A stretch of 64,000 bases of DNA, taken from contig NZ_BDBK01000007.1 in the NCBI RefSeq assembly GCF_001612945.1, positions 62,001 to 126,000 on the forward strand, read 5' to 3'. The stretch's first letter is position 1; each line of letters starts with the position of its first letter. The position numbers were made by a program, and so were the translations under genes. The notes beneath the pieces are model-generated. The model did no database searches. It was given only the letters and a program-made list of their open reading frames with translations, and had not been told where the DNA came from. The stretch is from Nocardia inohanensis NBRC 100128 (lineage in GTDB: Bacteria > Actinomycetota > Actinomycetes > Mycobacteriales > Mycobacteriaceae). Shown in pieces: positions 43,400 to 52,342 of the stretch.

Positions 43400-43404
43400 A
43401 ATTC
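43387..43404. promoter_or_regulatory. MarR operator candidate GAATT-N8-AATTC
   Basis: An 18-bp inverted repeat (GAATTGTCGCCATAATTC, arms of five perfect pairs plus inner matches) overlaps the MarR start codon in the MarR/binding-protein divergent region. Confidence 0.45.
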
Positions 43405-43448
43405 ATTCCCGCCCGTTAATTTCAGTCGAACAAGGGGGAGGGTAGCCG

Positions 43449-44516
43449 ATGAGCACGTTCGGCGGGAGCCCCGAGAACACCATCGAGATCATCAACATAG
43501 TGCCGCAGCAAGGCCCCGGCGGTATCTTCGCGCCCTCGTGCGAAGCGGCGATTTCTCTGGCCATGGAAGAAATCAACAGCGACACAGGAATTCTGGGCCG
43601 CGAAATACGAGCAACCCACATTGATGGCGGCCGGAACCCGGAAGAAGTGGCCCGAGAAGTAGGGGCTTTACTCGCGACCGGAATGGTGTCGGCGGTAACG
43701 GGCTGGCACACCTCGGCGGTGCGGCGGGCGGTGACGCGGGTGACGGCCGGGCGGGTGCCGTATCTGTTCGCCACCGATCACGAGGGTTTGCAGACGCGGC
43801 CACCTGGGCTTTTCATGATCGGCGCGGATCCGGCGCATCAGATCCTGCCCGCCCTGGATTGGCTGCGGCGCGGCTTCGGGGCGGAGCGCTGGGCGATCAT
43901 CGGCAATGACTACGTGTGGCCGCGGCGCACGGCGCAGGCGGTGCGGGCCGCATTGCTGGATCCGGAGCTGATTCCGCTGGAAATGTTCGTGCCCATGGGA
44001 ACTCGCGATTTCCGGCGCTTCCTGGGCGATCCGCTGCTGGAGCGGGTGGACGGGATCATCGTGCTGCTGGTGGGGGCCGATGTGGCGCGCTTCAATTTGC
44101 AGTTCTCGCGGACCGGGCGCTCGGATTCGCTGCTCCGGCTGAGCCCTGCGGTGGATGAGAACGTGCTGATGGCGGCGGGTGGCGGGGCGAACCACAATCT
44201 GTTCGTGCCGTCGAGTTTCTTCGTGAACGGGCCCGGTGGGGCCGAACGGCTGGAGCGGTATCACCGGTTGCACGGTTGGTTCGCGCCGACGCTGACCAAC
44301 TTCAGCAATACCAGCTACGAGGCGCTGCACACCCTGCGCGGCATGGCGGAGCTGGCGGGATCACTCGAGGTGGAGCGGCTGCATGCGGCCGTCGCGGATC
44401 GGCCTGTCATCGAAACACCTTGGGGTGAAGTCGGTTTCGATGGAGCTCAAGCCGTCCGCCAGGCCTGGATAGCAAAGGCCGGCGGCGTGGACTTCCAGAT
44501 CCTGGACCGGATCTGA
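43449..44516 (+). CDS. Cytosolic type-1 periplasmic-binding-fold protein (AmiC/urea-amide-binding like)
   Basis: A 355-residue protein of the receptor family that binds amides, urea or branched-chain amino acids (IVPQQGPGGIFAPSCEAAISLAMEEIN, then ADPAHQILPALDWLRRGFGAERWAIIGNDYVWPRRTAQ). It has no signal peptide or lipobox, so it should stay in the cytosol, like AmiC of the amide regulon, where it acts as a ligand sensor. No ABC permease or ATPase is near. The strong GGGGGAGGG precedes the ATG. Partner of the divergent MarR gene is inferred. Confidence 0.82.
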   Translation: MSTFGGSPENTIEIINIVPQQGPGGIFAPSCEAAISLAMEEINSDTGILGREIRATHIDGGRNPEEVAREVGALLATGMVSAVTGWHTSAVRRAVTRVTAGRVPYLFATDHEGLQTRPPGLFMIGADPAHQILPALDWLRRGFGAERWAIIGNDYVWPRRTAQAVRAALLDPELIPLEMFVPMGTRDFRRFLGDPLLERVDGIIVLLVGADVARFNLQFSRTGRSDSLLRLSPAVDENVLMAAGGGANHNLFVPSSFFVNGPGGAERLERYHRLHGWFAPTLTNFSNTSYEALHTLRGMAELAGSLEVERLHAAVADRPVIETPWGEVGFDGAQAVRQAWIAKAGGVDFQILDRI

Positions 44517-44526
44517 GACCCCCACC

Positions 44527-44602
44527 CGTCATTCCGGCGTGCTTTCGGCCGGGATCCACACGGTGCTGTGTGGATCCCGGCCAAAAGCGTGCCGGGATGA
44601 CG
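44527..44602. repeat. 76-bp near-perfect inverted repeat element
   Basis: Arms of 35 nt (44527-44561 and 44568-44602) match at 31 positions around a 6-nt loop, starting CGTCATTCCGGCGTG and ending CGTGCCGGGATGACG. It fills the gap between two convergent genes (binding protein and purQ). The form resembles palindromic intergenic elements spread in many genomes with CGTCAT termini; it would also work as a bidirectional terminator. Confidence 0.8.
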
Positions 44603-44606
44603 AGGG

Positions 44607-45284
44607 CTAAGCCGAGACCAGCGAATCCAGCACCGAGAAGAACAGCCCCAGGCCGTCATCGCTCGGGCCGGTGAGCGGCTCGGTGGCGTGCTCGGGGTGC
44701 GGCATCAGGCCGACGACCCGGCGGTTGGCCGAGGTGATGCCGGCGATATCGCGCTGCGAACCGTTCGGGTTGCCGCCGGCGTAGCGGAAGACCACGCGGC
44801 CTTCGCCTTCCAGCTCGTCGAGCACCGCGTCGGACGCCTGGAAGCGGCCCTCGGCGTTCTTGACCGGGACCAGGATCTGCGCGCCCGGCTCGTACCGCGA
44901 GGTCCAGGCGGTATCGGTCTGCTCGACGGCCAGCCACTGATCACGGCAGACGAAGTGCAGGCCCTCGTTGCGGGTCAGCGCGCCCGGCAGCAGGCCCGCC
45001 TCGCACAGGATCTGGAAGCCGTTGCAGATGCCCAGCACCGGCATACCGCCCTGAGCGGCCTTGATGACCTCGCCCATGACGGGGGCCATGCTGGCGATCG
45101 CACCGGCGCGCAGGTAGTCGCCGTAGGAGAAGCCGCCGGGCACCACGATCGCGTCGACCTTCTTGAGGTCGGCGTCCGCGTGCCACAGCGAGACCGCTTC
45201 ACCACCGGCCAGCTTCACCGCGCGGGCGGCATCGACATCGTCGAGGGTGCCCGGGAAGGTGATGACACCGATGCGGGCGCTCAC
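44607..45284 (-). CDS. purQ: Phosphoribosylformylglycinamidine synthase subunit PurQ
   Basis: A 225-residue class-I glutamine amidotransferase: nucleophile Cys87 in [10 protein letters not shown] and the His/Glu pair in [10 protein letters not shown]. It releases ammonia for PurL. The GTG start overlaps purS by 4 nt. Confidence 0.97.
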   Translation of the reverse strand: MSARIGVITFPGTLDDVDAARAVKLAGGEAVSLWHADADLKKVDAIVVPGGFSYGDYLRAGAIASMAPVMGEVIKAAQGGMPVLGICNGFQILCEAGLLPGALTRNEGLHFVCRDQWLAVEQTDTAWTSRYEPGAQILVPVKNAEGRFQASDAVLDELEGEGRVVFRYAGGNPNGSQRDIAGITSANRRVVGLMPHPEHATEPLTGPSDDGLGLFFSVLDSLVSA

Positions 45285-45514
45285 AGCCGGACGACCTTCC
45301 AGTCCTCGATCACCGTGTTGGCCAGCAGCGATTCGGCGATCTGCTCCAGGTCGGCGTCGCTGACATCGTCGGCGACATCGAGTTCGAATCGCTTGCCCTG
45401 CCGCACATCCGAGATGCCGGGATGACCCAGACGCCCCAGCGCGCCGACGATGGCCTGTCCCTGCGGATCCAGGATTTCGGCCTTCGGCATCACCTCGACC
45501 ACGACACGTGCCAC
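45281..45514 (-). CDS. purS: Phosphoribosylformylglycinamidine synthase subunit PurS
   Basis: A 77-residue PurS, the small subunit that bridges PurL and PurQ ([37 protein letters not shown], quoted in part: [16 protein letters not shown]). GAGGAG lies 6 nt before the GTG. Confidence 0.97.
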   Translation of the reverse strand: MARVVVEVMPKAEILDPQGQAIVGALGRLGHPGISDVRQGKRFELDVADDVSDADLEQIAESLLANTVIEDWKVVRL

Positions 45515-45674
45515 GCGTTGCTCCTCAGCTGGTGGGGCGGCGCTCGGACATACGACAGGCCGAGCGGGGGTTTCGCAGATCAGGGTAGTTGGACCGGGTC
45601 GGCGCGATGCCGCCGGGGCGGGTCGGACGTGGCCCGCGCCACACTCCGGGCTCGATGGACGGCGCGACCGGGAC

Positions 45675-45680
45675 TACCGT
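45675..45680 (+). promoter_or_regulatory. -10 box TACCGT, leaderless start of the MBL gene
   Basis: TACCGT is followed by 7 nt and then ATG 45688; no ribosome-binding site. Confidence 0.55.
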
Positions 45681-45687
45681 GGCGCTC

Positions 45688-46332
45688 ATGCGCATAGCCC
45701 ATTTCGGACATTCCTGCATTCTCGTGGAGCTCGACGGCGCGAAGATCCTGTTCGATCCCGGTAATTTCTCGCACGGGTTCGAGGGGATCACCGGATTGGA
45801 TGCCATTTGCGTCACCCATCAGCATCCGGATCACATCGATCCGAATCGCATCAATGCGCTCATCGACAGCAATCCGCAGGCACGCTTGCTTTCCGACCCG
45901 CAAACCGCGCAACTCCGCGCGGAGTCCTGGGAGGCCGTACATGCCGGAAATGTTCTGAAAGTCGGCAATGTCCAGATAACCGGCGGCGGTGGACGGCATG
46001 CCGTCATTCACCCGGAAATCCCGGTCATCGACAACACCGTATTTCAACTCGGCACCCCGGAAGATCCGGCCCAGCTGGTGCATCCCGGCGACTCGCTGTG
46101 GGTGCCGCCGGTGCCGGTGGGCGTGCTCGCCCTGCCGGCCGCCGCACCCTGGATGCGCGTCAGCGAGGCGGTGGATTACCTGCGTGCGGTGAATCCGCGC
46201 ACCGCGCTGCCGATCCATTTCGGGATTATCGAACCGGCGGCACAGGGCATTTATTTCGGGCGGCTGAACGAAATGGCTCCGGCCGGAACGGAATTCCGGG
46301 TCATCGAACCGGAGGACCAGGCCGAGCTCTGA
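45688..46332 (+). CDS. MBL-fold metal-dependent hydrolase (UlaG-like)
   Basis: A 214-residue metallo-beta-lactamase-fold protein: GHSCILVELDGAKILFDPGNF, the metal motif THQHPDHID, GGRHAVIH and PIHFGIIEPA. It is of the UlaG/L-ascorbate-lactonase-like branch. The actual substrate is unknown. ATG 45688 rather than an upstream GTG, because MRIAHFGHSC starts the fold and the leaderless box fits. Adjacent in M. tuberculosis too (Rv0786c). Confidence 0.88.
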   Translation: MRIAHFGHSCILVELDGAKILFDPGNFSHGFEGITGLDAICVTHQHPDHIDPNRINALIDSNPQARLLSDPQTAQLRAESWEAVHAGNVLKVGNVQITGGGGRHAVIHPEIPVIDNTVFQLGTPEDPAQLVHPGDSLWVPPVPVGVLALPAAAPWMRVSEAVDYLRAVNPRTALPIHFGIIEPAAQGIYFGRLNEMAPAGTEFRVIEPEDQAEL

Positions 46333-46341
46333 GGCCGGGTA

Positions 46342-47871
46342 TCAAACCCGGCCCAGGACCAGACCCAGGCCCTCGATCCGGAACTCGGCGGTGGTCACCG
46401 AAACACCGGTGTCGGTGAAGCGGCGGCCACCGAGAGTCTGCTGTACGAAGTCCCGCACCGATACCGGTTGCGCGGCAAGGCCGTTCAGGATCTCCGCCGG
46501 GACTTCCAGGGTGCCGTCGTAGCGCCGGGCCTGGCCGGTGATCCCGGATGCCTGCGGCGCCTGGCGCAAACCGTCGACGGTGTGCAGCACGACATCCAGC
46601 CGCGCCCCGTCGGCGAATTCCAGCCGCAACGGTACGGATTCCGTTGCCGCGTCGAAGGATTCGACGGTCGCCGTCCACTCCCCCGCACCGCGCCCGGTGT
46701 AGCGGCCACCGGCGAGCGCCACCGACTCGTCCACGGACCGATCCTCGGCGGTATTGTCCAGGCGGCTCCCGGCGAGTGGCTGATCGGTGGCGACGAAGCG
46801 CCATTCGGCCGCCGTGAGCGTCTTCACCCAATAGCCGGTCCGGCCGTCGTGCGCGCCCTCGACGCGCAGTTCCCGTGCGTCCGAACCGATTCCGGTCTTG
46901 TGCACCGAGATCCGGTCGGTGATCTCGCCCGGCACCTTGGGCTGCCGCACCCACGACGGGGCCGGGAGCGCAATGGCGGCATAGCGCGAATCGATCCGCT
47001 CGGACAGCATGTCCGGGGCCTCCGGCAGCCCACGCTGATCCTCGTAGGAATAGCGGAAGAACACCTTGTCCGCGCCGGAGATGTCGAAGTCGTACAGGCG
47101 GGTGTAGAGATCCCCGGAGCGGTCCACCACCATGGTGGTCGAACCGCTGGTGGAGAGCGCGGCGGCCCGGAAGCGCCCGCCGGCCGGCATCGGTAGCTCG
47201 TAGCTGTGATCCACGGGCAGCCACGGATCGACGTAGCGGATCCGGGTGCCGTCGTCGGTCAGCGCGAAGACGTGCGAGACCTTGGCCCCGCCGACCGGAT
47301 GATCATTGCCCGCGGCATCGCGCCAGACGTGATCCTCGCCGGGCGACAGCACCGACCAGGTCCAGTCCACGGTTCCGGCCGGCAGCGTATTGCCCGGCCC
47401 GGTCCACAGCGGGGTGCCGTAGCGACTGCTCCAGTTCCAGTCCCGCGGCGCACTCAGCGCACGATCCATAGTGAAGAACCGGCCGTCGCGATCGATCGCC
47501 ATGACCTCGTCGTCATCGGCGGAGACCCCCGTGATCCGGCCCGCCAGGCAGTCCGGCAGCGCCATCCGCCGCCAGCCGCCCTGTGCGGCAGCCTCTTTCA
47601 CGTAAAGCTGACCGTCCCGGGCCGCGAAGCTCCAGCGCCGGTTGAACGATTCGGCGGAGGTACGGTAGTACACCTGCCTGGGCAGCGTGATATCGGCGAG
47701 CGGCAGGGTTTCGAGCCCGGCGGTGGTGTTGTCCACGCCCAGCTCGGGTGTGCCGACCGTACCGATCAGCGTGCAGGCCGGAGCCTCGGCCACCGCATCG
47801 GATTGCGCGGCGGCACAACCGAATACGAGACCGGTCACCACGGCCGGAATTCCCAGCAGACGAGCGCGCAT
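46342..47871 (-). CDS. Exported protein of unknown function (509 residues)
   Basis: An N-terminal signal (RLLGIPAVVTGLVFGCAAA) ends in a weak lipobox-like FGC; signal-peptidase cleavage is also possible. The rest is rich in Trp, Tyr, Asp and Gly with repeated blade-like stretches (DDDEVMAIDRDGRFFTMDRAL, VFALTDDGTRIRYVDPW, MVVDRSGDLYTRLYDFD), which suggests a beta-propeller over residues 60-310. I cannot place it in a named family. The ATG shares a base with the stop of the upstream membrane-protein gene (TGATG), so the two form a pair. Confidence 0.72.
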   Translation of the reverse strand: MRARLLGIPAVVTGLVFGCAAAQSDAVAEAPACTLIGTVGTPELGVDNTTAGLETLPLADITLPRQVYYRTSAESFNRRWSFAARDGQLYVKEAAAQGGWRRMALPDCLAGRITGVSADDDEVMAIDRDGRFFTMDRALSAPRDWNWSSRYGTPLWTGPGNTLPAGTVDWTWSVLSPGEDHVWRDAAGNDHPVGGAKVSHVFALTDDGTRIRYVDPWLPVDHSYELPMPAGGRFRAAALSTSGSTTMVVDRSGDLYTRLYDFDISGADKVFFRYSYEDQRGLPEAPDMLSERIDSRYAAIALPAPSWVRQPKVPGEITDRISVHKTGIGSDARELRVEGAHDGRTGYWVKTLTAAEWRFVATDQPLAGSRLDNTAEDRSVDESVALAGGRYTGRGAGEWTATVESFDAATESVPLRLEFADGARLDVVLHTVDGLRQAPQASGITGQARRYDGTLEVPAEILNGLAAQPVSVRDFVQQTLGGRRFTDTGVSVTTAEFRIEGLGLVLGRV

Positions 47872-48497
47872 CACAACCACCTTAAAGCTCCGAAGACCGC
47901 GATCGCGACCGCGTCGACACCCAGAATCGCCCCCACCGCAATCGCTTTGGCGCGCACCGTCGGCAGGTCGTACACATAGAAGCAGGCCGTGAAGAACGGC
48001 ACGTACCCGATGAGGAAGATCAGGAACGGAAAGCTCGGCTGCCACCAGGACCAATCCCAGGTGAGCACTCCGGCCTGGTTGAGCACCACTTCGACCCCGA
48101 CGGCCGCCGCCGAGTTCACGGCGATCAGTACGGGCCGGTTGGGCAGCCCGAGGATCCGGGTCTCCTTGGGCGGCAACATCTTCGCCGCCGCCACGCCCAT
48201 GATCGCGAACATGAAGCAGATCTCGATGTTCAACCCGATCAGCAGCTGATAGGCCGTCGGCCCGCTCGCACCCCACACCGGCGCGCGCCCGGTGGCATGG
48301 AAGACCAGCGAGTTCCAGATCTCGTTGAACAGATCCACGCCCCACAACGCCAGCCCGGCGAACAGGACATTCCAGTTCCGCCGCTCGACCTCGGTCGCAT
48401 AGACGTAGATGACGACGAGCAACAGCGGTATGACGTACCACTTGAACTGGCTACTGTCGCGCAGCAATTCGAGCGCCGCGCGGGCGTGATCGGTCAT
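47871..48497 (-). CDS. Uncharacterised polytopic membrane protein (208 residues)
   Basis: A 208-residue protein with about six helices (FKWYVIPLLLVVIYVYATEVERRNW first, VDAVAIAVFGALRWL last). Conserved-looking charged and aromatic spots lie between helices (FNEIWNSLVFHATGRAPVWG). GGAGAGAGGG precedes the ATG. Expression should be strong from the promoter at 48534-48563. It is coupled to the 509-residue exported protein; a complex of membrane and exported parts is inferred. Confidence 0.75.
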   Translation of the reverse strand: MTDHARAALELLRDSSQFKWYVIPLLLVVIYVYATEVERRNWNVLFAGLALWGVDLFNEIWNSLVFHATGRAPVWGASGPTAYQLLIGLNIEICFMFAIMGVAAAKMLPPKETRILGLPNRPVLIAVNSAAAVGVEVVLNQAGVLTWDWSWWQPSFPFLIFLIGYVPFFTACFYVYDLPTVRAKAIAVGAILGVDAVAIAVFGALRWL

Positions 48498-48533
48498 CGG
48501 GTCCCTCTCTCCTCATGACCGGGGGACGCCGCG

Positions 48534-48563
48534 AGTATTTTACAAATTGATATGAAATGTCAA
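48534..48563 (-). promoter_or_regulatory. Near-consensus promoter of the membrane/exported pair
   Basis: On the minus strand a perfect -35 TTGACA (48563-48558) is followed by an AT-rich spacer and -10 candidates TAAAAT (15-nt spacer) or AATACT (18-nt spacer). An AT-rich 30-bp tract like this is exceptional in this GC-rich sequence. The inner TACAAATT/AAATGTCA symmetry may be an operator. Confidence 0.65.
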
Positions 48564-48567
48564 CCTG

Positions 48568-50889
48568 TCACTGTGTGCGACCAGGCGCGCTCACAGACTC
48601 GGACGCGCGGGTCGCCGCACGCCGTTGCAGCTCCCGCAGCCGCGCCCCCTCCACATCGATATCCGGCACGATCCGGCTCAGCCACTTCGGCATCCACCAC
48701 GCGGCATTGCCCATGAGCACCAGCAGCGACGGGATCAGCACCATGCGCACCAGGAAGGCGTCCAGCAGTACGCCCGCCGCCAGCGCGAAGCCCATGGACT
48801 TGGCGCTCACGTCGGGCTCCATCAGGAACGAGCCGAAGACGAAGATCATGATGACGGCTGCCGAGGTGACCACCCGCGCGCCGTGGTGGTAGCCCTTGAC
48901 CATGGCCTGGGTGGGCGGTTCGCCCTTGACGTACTCCTCGCGCATCCGGGTCACCAGGAAAACCTGGTAGTCCATGGCGAGGCCGAACACCAAGCCGATC
49001 AACATGATCGGCATGAAGCTGATGATCGGGCGTGGCTCCTCGATCAGGCCGAACCTGCCCTCCTGGAAGATCAGCACGGTCGCGCCGAAAGTGGCGGCCA
49101 TGGACAGCAGGAAGCCGAGCGCGGCCGTCAAAGGGACCAGGATGGATCGGAAGACGGCGATCAGCAGCAGGAACGCGGCACCGGCGACGATGGCCAGGTA
49201 GGGCACGATCTTGCCCAGCAGCACATGGTCGATATCGGCGTAGATGGCGGTGGTGCCGGTGATTCCGTAGCGCATGCCGTAGTCGGCACGGAAGGAGCTC
49301 TCGGCATCGCGGGTCTCGCGCACCAGGTCCTTGGTCTGCTGATCGTTGGGCCCGGTCTTGGGCACGCCCTCGAACCGCGCGCCCGCCTTGTCCGCGCTCC
49401 AGATCGGATCGGTCACATAGTTCATGTCGGAGTAGCGGGTGAGCTTGTCCCGCAGCGCATTCACCGCCTGCTCGCGCACCCCCGGCGGAGTTTCCGACAG
49501 GTCCACCGCGATCTGGAGCACGCCGTTGCTGCCCTCGCCGAAGCCCTGGGTGCGCAGGTCGTACGCCTTGCGGATGGTGGAGGTCTTGGGCATCGAATCC
49601 TCACCCGGCAGGCCGAGGTTCATCTTCGCGGCGGGCGCGGCCAGCAGACCGAGCACGATCACGCTCAGCGCCAGGGTGACCCACGGGGCCTTGGCGATCA
49701 CGCGGGCGACGCGCATGCCATTGGTGACCTGCGAATCGTCCTCCGGATCGTGCTGGGCGACCAGCGGCAGCCGCGGTTTGAACAGGAACCGCCCGAACGC
49801 GCCGAGCAGCGCGGGCATCAGCGTGATGGCGGTGAGCACCGCGAATCCCGCCGCGACCGCGCCGCCCAGGCCCATGAAGGTCAGGAAGCGCACCCCGACG
49901 ATGCTCAGCCCGACCAGCGCGATGATCACGGTGAGGCCGGCGAACACCACCGCCGAGCCGGCCGTGCCGAGCGCCACGCCCGCCGCCTCCTCCGGCGAAT
50001 CCTGCACCGCCAGTTCGTGTTTGTAGCGCGAGACGATGAACAGCGCGTAGTCGATGGAGAGCGCGATGCCGATCATGGAGGCCAGGAAGGTGGTGAAGCT
50101 CGGCACCTCGATGACCGAAGTGCCCAGGAAGATCAGCGAGGTCGCCGCGCCCAGCCCCACGATGGCGGTGATGATCGGGACGAACGCCGCGACGATCGCC
50201 CCGAACGAGATGATCATGACCAGCAGCGCGAAGCCCATGCCGATCATCTCGGACTTACCGCTGGGCTGTTGCTGCTCCATGGCGATGGTGCCGGAGAGCT
50301 CCACCGTGAGCCCGTCGGCCCGCGCGCTGTCGGCCGCGTCGTAGGCCGCCTCGCGATCGTCGGCCGTGATATCGGCGAAGTTCGCGATCCCGAACGGAAC
50401 ACTCAGGATGGCAACGGAATCGGGATCGTTCGGGTTCAGCACGTTCAACGGCGCGTTGCTGCATTTGGAGACGAAGGCGCTGGAGTTCCGGTCCCCCGTC
50501 AGGCAGCCCATCTGCTCGGCCGCCGCGATCGGATCGGTCAGCGGTTTGCCGTGATCGACGATCCCCAGCCCGTCGAGCTGCTTGATCAAGCCCTTGATCG
50601 CCTCGTGATTGCGCTCGTCGGTCAGCCTGGTCCCGGCCGGCGCCCCGATCACATACACCCCGGTGACGGCGTCGAATTTGTAGGCCGCCGACATGCCCGG
50701 GAAATGCTCGTCCAGGATCTCGGTGGCCCGCTCCGACGGCAGATTCGGGATGTCGAAGGCATTGCTCATCGGCTCTTTCAGGGTGGTCCCGAGCCCGCCG
50801 AGCACTATCCACAGCGCCAGCCAGACCGGCAGCACGATCCATTTGCGTCGATAAGCGAACCTGCCCCACCGATACAGATAGACGGACAC
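48568..50889 (-). CDS. MmpL/RND-family membrane exporter
   Basis: A 773-residue MMPL protein: eleven or twelve helices and two extracytoplasmic loops. The proton-relay helices are visible (GIALSIDYALFIVSRY and GLAMDYQVFLVTRMREEY, with the Asp-Tyr pairs). Such proteins move lipids or siderophores to the outer membrane. GTG 50889 gives GGGAG at 6-nt spacing, whereas the ATG two codons earlier would overlap the ribosome site. It follows the M20 gene by 57 nt on the same strand, so it may share its transcript. Confidence 0.92.
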   Translation of the reverse strand: MSVYLYRWGRFAYRRKWIVLPVWLALWIVLGGLGTTLKEPMSNAFDIPNLPSERATEILDEHFPGMSAAYKFDAVTGVYVIGAPAGTRLTDERNHEAIKGLIKQLDGLGIVDHGKPLTDPIAAAEQMGCLTGDRNSSAFVSKCSNAPLNVLNPNDPDSVAILSVPFGIANFADITADDREAAYDAADSARADGLTVELSGTIAMEQQQPSGKSEMIGMGFALLVMIISFGAIVAAFVPIITAIVGLGAATSLIFLGTSVIEVPSFTTFLASMIGIALSIDYALFIVSRYKHELAVQDSPEEAAGVALGTAGSAVVFAGLTVIIALVGLSIVGVRFLTFMGLGGAVAAGFAVLTAITLMPALLGAFGRFLFKPRLPLVAQHDPEDDSQVTNGMRVARVIAKAPWVTLALSVIVLGLLAAPAAKMNLGLPGEDSMPKTSTIRKAYDLRTQGFGEGSNGVLQIAVDLSETPPGVREQAVNALRDKLTRYSDMNYVTDPIWSADKAGARFEGVPKTGPNDQQTKDLVRETRDAESSFRADYGMRYGITGTTAIYADIDHVLLGKIVPYLAIVAGAAFLLLIAVFRSILVPLTAALGFLLSMAATFGATVLIFQEGRFGLIEEPRPIISFMPIMLIGLVFGLAMDYQVFLVTRMREEYVKGEPPTQAMVKGYHHGARVVTSAAVIMIFVFGSFLMEPDVSAKSMGFALAAGVLLDAFLVRMVLIPSLLVLMGNAAWWMPKWLSRIVPDIDVEGARLRELQRRAATRASESVSAPGRTQ

Positions 50890-50946
50890 GAGCATCTCCC
50901 TAACGGTCGAGTGAATCGTGCTTGCGGCCCAGCTGACTACTGCGGA

Positions 50947-52329
50947 CTACTCGGCGTAGGACGCCAGGAACAGCGCCACCGAGAGCGCCATGTGCTCGAT
51001 CTCGGAGGGATCCACGCTCTCATTGGGCGCGTGGATGAGGCATTTCGGTTCCTCCACACCCATCAACATGATCTCCGATTCGGGATAGGTGTCGGCGAAG
51101 ACATTGCAGAGCGGGATGGAGCCGCCCTGACCCTCGGTGGTGGCGGGGCGGCCGTAGGCGGCCGCCATCGCCTCCGACATGGCCTGCCGGGCCGGGCCGC
51201 TGGTGCTGCCGACGAACGGCGAGCCGGTGGCCTCGGTCTCGACGGTGACCTTCGCATGCCACGGCGTATTCGATTCCAGGTGCGCGGTAAGGGCTTTCAG
51301 CGCCTGCTCGGGTTTGATGCCGGGCGGGATGCGCAGGTTCAGCCGGGCCCGGGTCTTGGGCTGGATCGCCGCCGAGGAGCCCACCACCGGCGGCACGTCC
51401 ATGCCGAGCACCGTGATGGCGGGCCGCGCCCACAGCATGTCGGCAACCTTGCCGCTGCCGAGCAGGTCCACACCGTCGAGAATGCCGGCGTCCGAACGGA
51501 ATTGGGCATCCGGATAGTCGTGTCCCTCCCAGACCTGGCTGTTGGGCAGCCCGGAGACGGTGGTGTTGCCGTGTGCGTCGCGCAGGGTGGAGAGCAGCTG
51601 GATCATGGCCGCCAGCGCGTCCGGGGCCGGGCCGCCGAACATGCCGGAATGCATCGGCCCAGCCAGGGTTTCGACGGTGACGACCACGTTCACATTGCCG
51701 CGCAGGGTCTGGGTGAAGGTGGGCACGCCGACCTCGAAGTTGCCGCAGTCGCAGATCAGCAGCGTATCGGCCCGCAGCAACTCGACATTGCCGGGCACGA
51801 ACTCCTCCAGCCCGCCGGTGCCCTGCTCCTCGGAGCCCTCCGAGACCAGCGTCAAACCGACCGGGTAGGCGTCGCCGAGCACCTGGCGCAGCGCCCGCAG
51901 CGCGGTCAGGTGCATGACGATATTGCCCTTGCAGTCGGCCGCGCCGCGCCCGTACCAGCGCCCGTTCTGCTCGGTCAGCGTCCAGACCGGGGTCTGCCAG
52001 GCGGCGTCGTCGAGCGGCGGCTGCACGTCGTAGTGGCAGTAGAGCATGACGGTCGGCGCACCGGCCGGAGCCTGGCTGCGCGCCACCACCGCCTTACTGC
52101 CGTCCGGGGTTTCGTGCAGTCCGGCATCGGTGAGCCCCTCGGCGGCGAAGGCGTCGGCCACCCATTGCGCGGCCTTCTCACACTCCTGGGCCGGGAACTG
52201 CCGCGGGTCGGCGACGGACTTGAACGACACCAGCTGGGCCAGATCGCTTTTCGCGCGCGGCATCAGCTCCCGCACCGCGGCGCGCAAGGCCGCGGTACGC
52301 GAATCCTCTTCGATCTCGGTACTGGTCAT
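50947..52329 (-). CDS. M20 family dipeptidase
   Basis: A 460-residue metallopeptidase of the CNDP/DapE-like M20 group. Zinc and catalytic sites: MLYCHYDVQP, RGAADCKGN, SEGSEEQGTGG (the Glu-Glu pair) and the late HAPNESV. It hydrolyses dipeptides in the cytosol; substrate open. GGAGG is 5 nt before ATG 52329. It lies 13 nt after a small anchored protein gene and downstream of a GadC-like antiporter, suggesting one operon. Confidence 0.94.
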   Translation of the reverse strand: MTSTEIEEDSRTAALRAAVRELMPRAKSDLAQLVSFKSVADPRQFPAQECEKAAQWVADAFAAEGLTDAGLHETPDGSKAVVARSQAPAGAPTVMLYCHYDVQPPLDDAAWQTPVWTLTEQNGRWYGRGAADCKGNIVMHLTALRALRQVLGDAYPVGLTLVSEGSEEQGTGGLEEFVPGNVELLRADTLLICDCGNFEVGVPTFTQTLRGNVNVVVTVETLAGPMHSGMFGGPAPDALAAMIQLLSTLRDAHGNTTVSGLPNSQVWEGHDYPDAQFRSDAGILDGVDLLGSGKVADMLWARPAITVLGMDVPPVVGSSAAIQPKTRARLNLRIPPGIKPEQALKALTAHLESNTPWHAKVTVETEATGSPFVGSTSGPARQAMSEAMAAAYGRPATTEGQGGSIPLCNVFADTYPESEIMLMGVEEPKCLIHAPNESVDPSEIEHMALSVALFLASYAE

Positions 52330-52342
52330 TGCGTCCTCCTGG

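Noticed and set aside
44527..44602. tRNA or small structured RNA
   Set aside because: It is a single long hairpin without cloverleaf geometry; better explained as a palindromic repeat or terminator.
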